In this document: positions 40,949-41,481 of the stretch, piece by piece | Numbering within the stretch: position 1 is the stretch's first letter | Layout: each line of letters begins with the position of its first letter | From: DAOTTX01 sp034437515 | GTDB lineage: Bacteria > Chloroflexota > Anaerolineae > Aggregatilineales > Phototrophicaceae | DNA: 41,481 nt | Assembly: GCA_034437515.1 (NCBI GenBank) | Contig: DAOTTX010000523.1 | Span: 1 to 41,481, forward strand | Direction of reading: 5' to 3' | Position numbers and translations under genes: made by a program | Notes under the pieces: model-generated | What the model was told of the DNA's origin: nothing | Databases searched by the model: none | Seen by the model: only the letters and a program-made list of their open reading frames with translations

Positions 40949-41481
40949 TTAACTCCCCAGAACGGCTTCAATATACGGGCTGAACTCACACACATCCGGG
41001 TTGCACAACACCTGATCGACCGTCGCCGTCGCCACATCTATCAACGGCGCGGCATACAGGCCGAAGAACAGACAAATGCCGATCAACATCAGCGGCGCGA
41101 GGTAACTATCGCCTTCGCCCGGTTGCTTGAGCGCGGCGGTGTCGTCGTCCGCACTGCGCTGGAACAGCAGCGCCCAGGTGCGCGTCATATAGAGCAACGT
41201 CAGCGACCCCGCCCCGATGACCAACCCCAGCGGTACCCAACTCGCGGCGTCGATGCCACCCTGCACCAGCGCCAACTTGCTGATGAAGCCGTTGGTCGGC
41301 GGGATGCCGGAAAGCGCCAGCCCCCCCCAGGAAATACAACAAACCGACCACCATCAACGGCTTACCGGCCCCAGGGCATACGCATGAGATAGGATTAAGA
41401 TAAAGCTCCACGACAATGCACCGTGCTTGTGCATGGTCACCATTGCGGATACGAGAATGCAAGCTTTATACTGCCGATGAC
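40949..41481 (-). pseudogene. mrpD: Mrp antiporter subunit D, partial, frameshifted
   Basis: The last 110 codons encode the C-terminal part of MrpD (LALSGIPPTNGFISKLALVQ, ILLYMTR-type helix, TRTWALLFQ). Reading back, the frame shifts at an 8-C run (41321-41328): GKPLMVVGLLYFLGG continues in another frame, and one fewer C would restore it. Still further upstream YKACILVSAMVTMHKHG appears in a third frame. Two shifts within 150 bp at the end of the window suggest assembly or sequencing error rather than a true pseudogene. The 5' part lies outside. Confidence 0.7.

Overview
This looks like chromosomal DNA of a monoderm bacterium of the phylum Chloroflexota, probably an Anaerolineae-like lineage. 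The evidence is the combination of GC-rich genes, many lipobox lipoproteins, numerous TPR and WD40/PD40 (TolB-like) proteins, a heliorhodopsin, short palindromic intergenic elements and frequent GTG/TTG starts. The lineage is inferred from content; no rRNA or tRNA gene is visible. There is no transposase, phage gene or CRISPR array. The right end looks like a poor-quality contig edge, with mrpD out of frame.

Layout. 1-5523 (+): three TPR protein genes, then three translationally coupled PD40 beta-propeller genes. 5658-8255 (+): a secreted protein made of two substrate-binding domains in tandem. 8302-13752: mostly minus-strand membrane proteins, lipoproteins, a crotonase and an orphan ABC-2-type permease, plus a lone response regulator on the plus strand. 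14165-17200: a secreted PPC-domain protein (-), then a haloalkane dehalogenase and a YqeK phosphohydrolase (+). 17310-20437: a PAS-PAS-GAF histidine kinase (-), a bacterial PH-domain membrane protein (+) and a small stand-alone DHp-like protein (-). 20644-23529: a PD40 lipoprotein and a DUF427 protein (+), then a PPC-like lipoprotein and a DUF1232 protein (-). 23770-26983 (+): polyphosphate kinase and an RluD-type pseudouridine synthase. 26980-27771 (-): heliorhodopsin. 27880-32705 (+): a GNAT acetyltransferase and a succinate dehydrogenase operon whose membrane anchor is a single fused SdhC-SdhD polypeptide. 32759-38035 (-): a zinc-ribbon/TIR protein, a tandem substrate-binding lipoprotein, an MscS channel, an HxlR regulator and a DinB gene broken by an in-frame stop. 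38345-38728 (+): a rhodanese. 38780-39703 (-): proline dehydrogenase. 39780-41481 (-): the distal part (D-E-F-G) of an Mrp-type cation/proton antiporter operon.

How it fits together. Housekeeping functions are succinate oxidation (sdh), proline oxidation, polyphosphate synthesis, rRNA pseudouridylation and Na+/H+ antiport. Around them lies a large envelope and signalling set. The two most interesting items are the heliorhodopsin, which keeps the retinal lysine and counterion glutamate, and the tightly packed unit 38035 to 33684 (-). That unit joins a zinc-ribbon/TIR protein, a lipoprotein with two fused solute-binding domains and an MscS channel. It is transcribed from a 309-bp divergent region that carries 11-bp-phased direct repeats and a perfect TTGTAAG-N3-CTTACAA palindrome. 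I propose this unit as a candidate undescribed sensing/effector system; that is inference.
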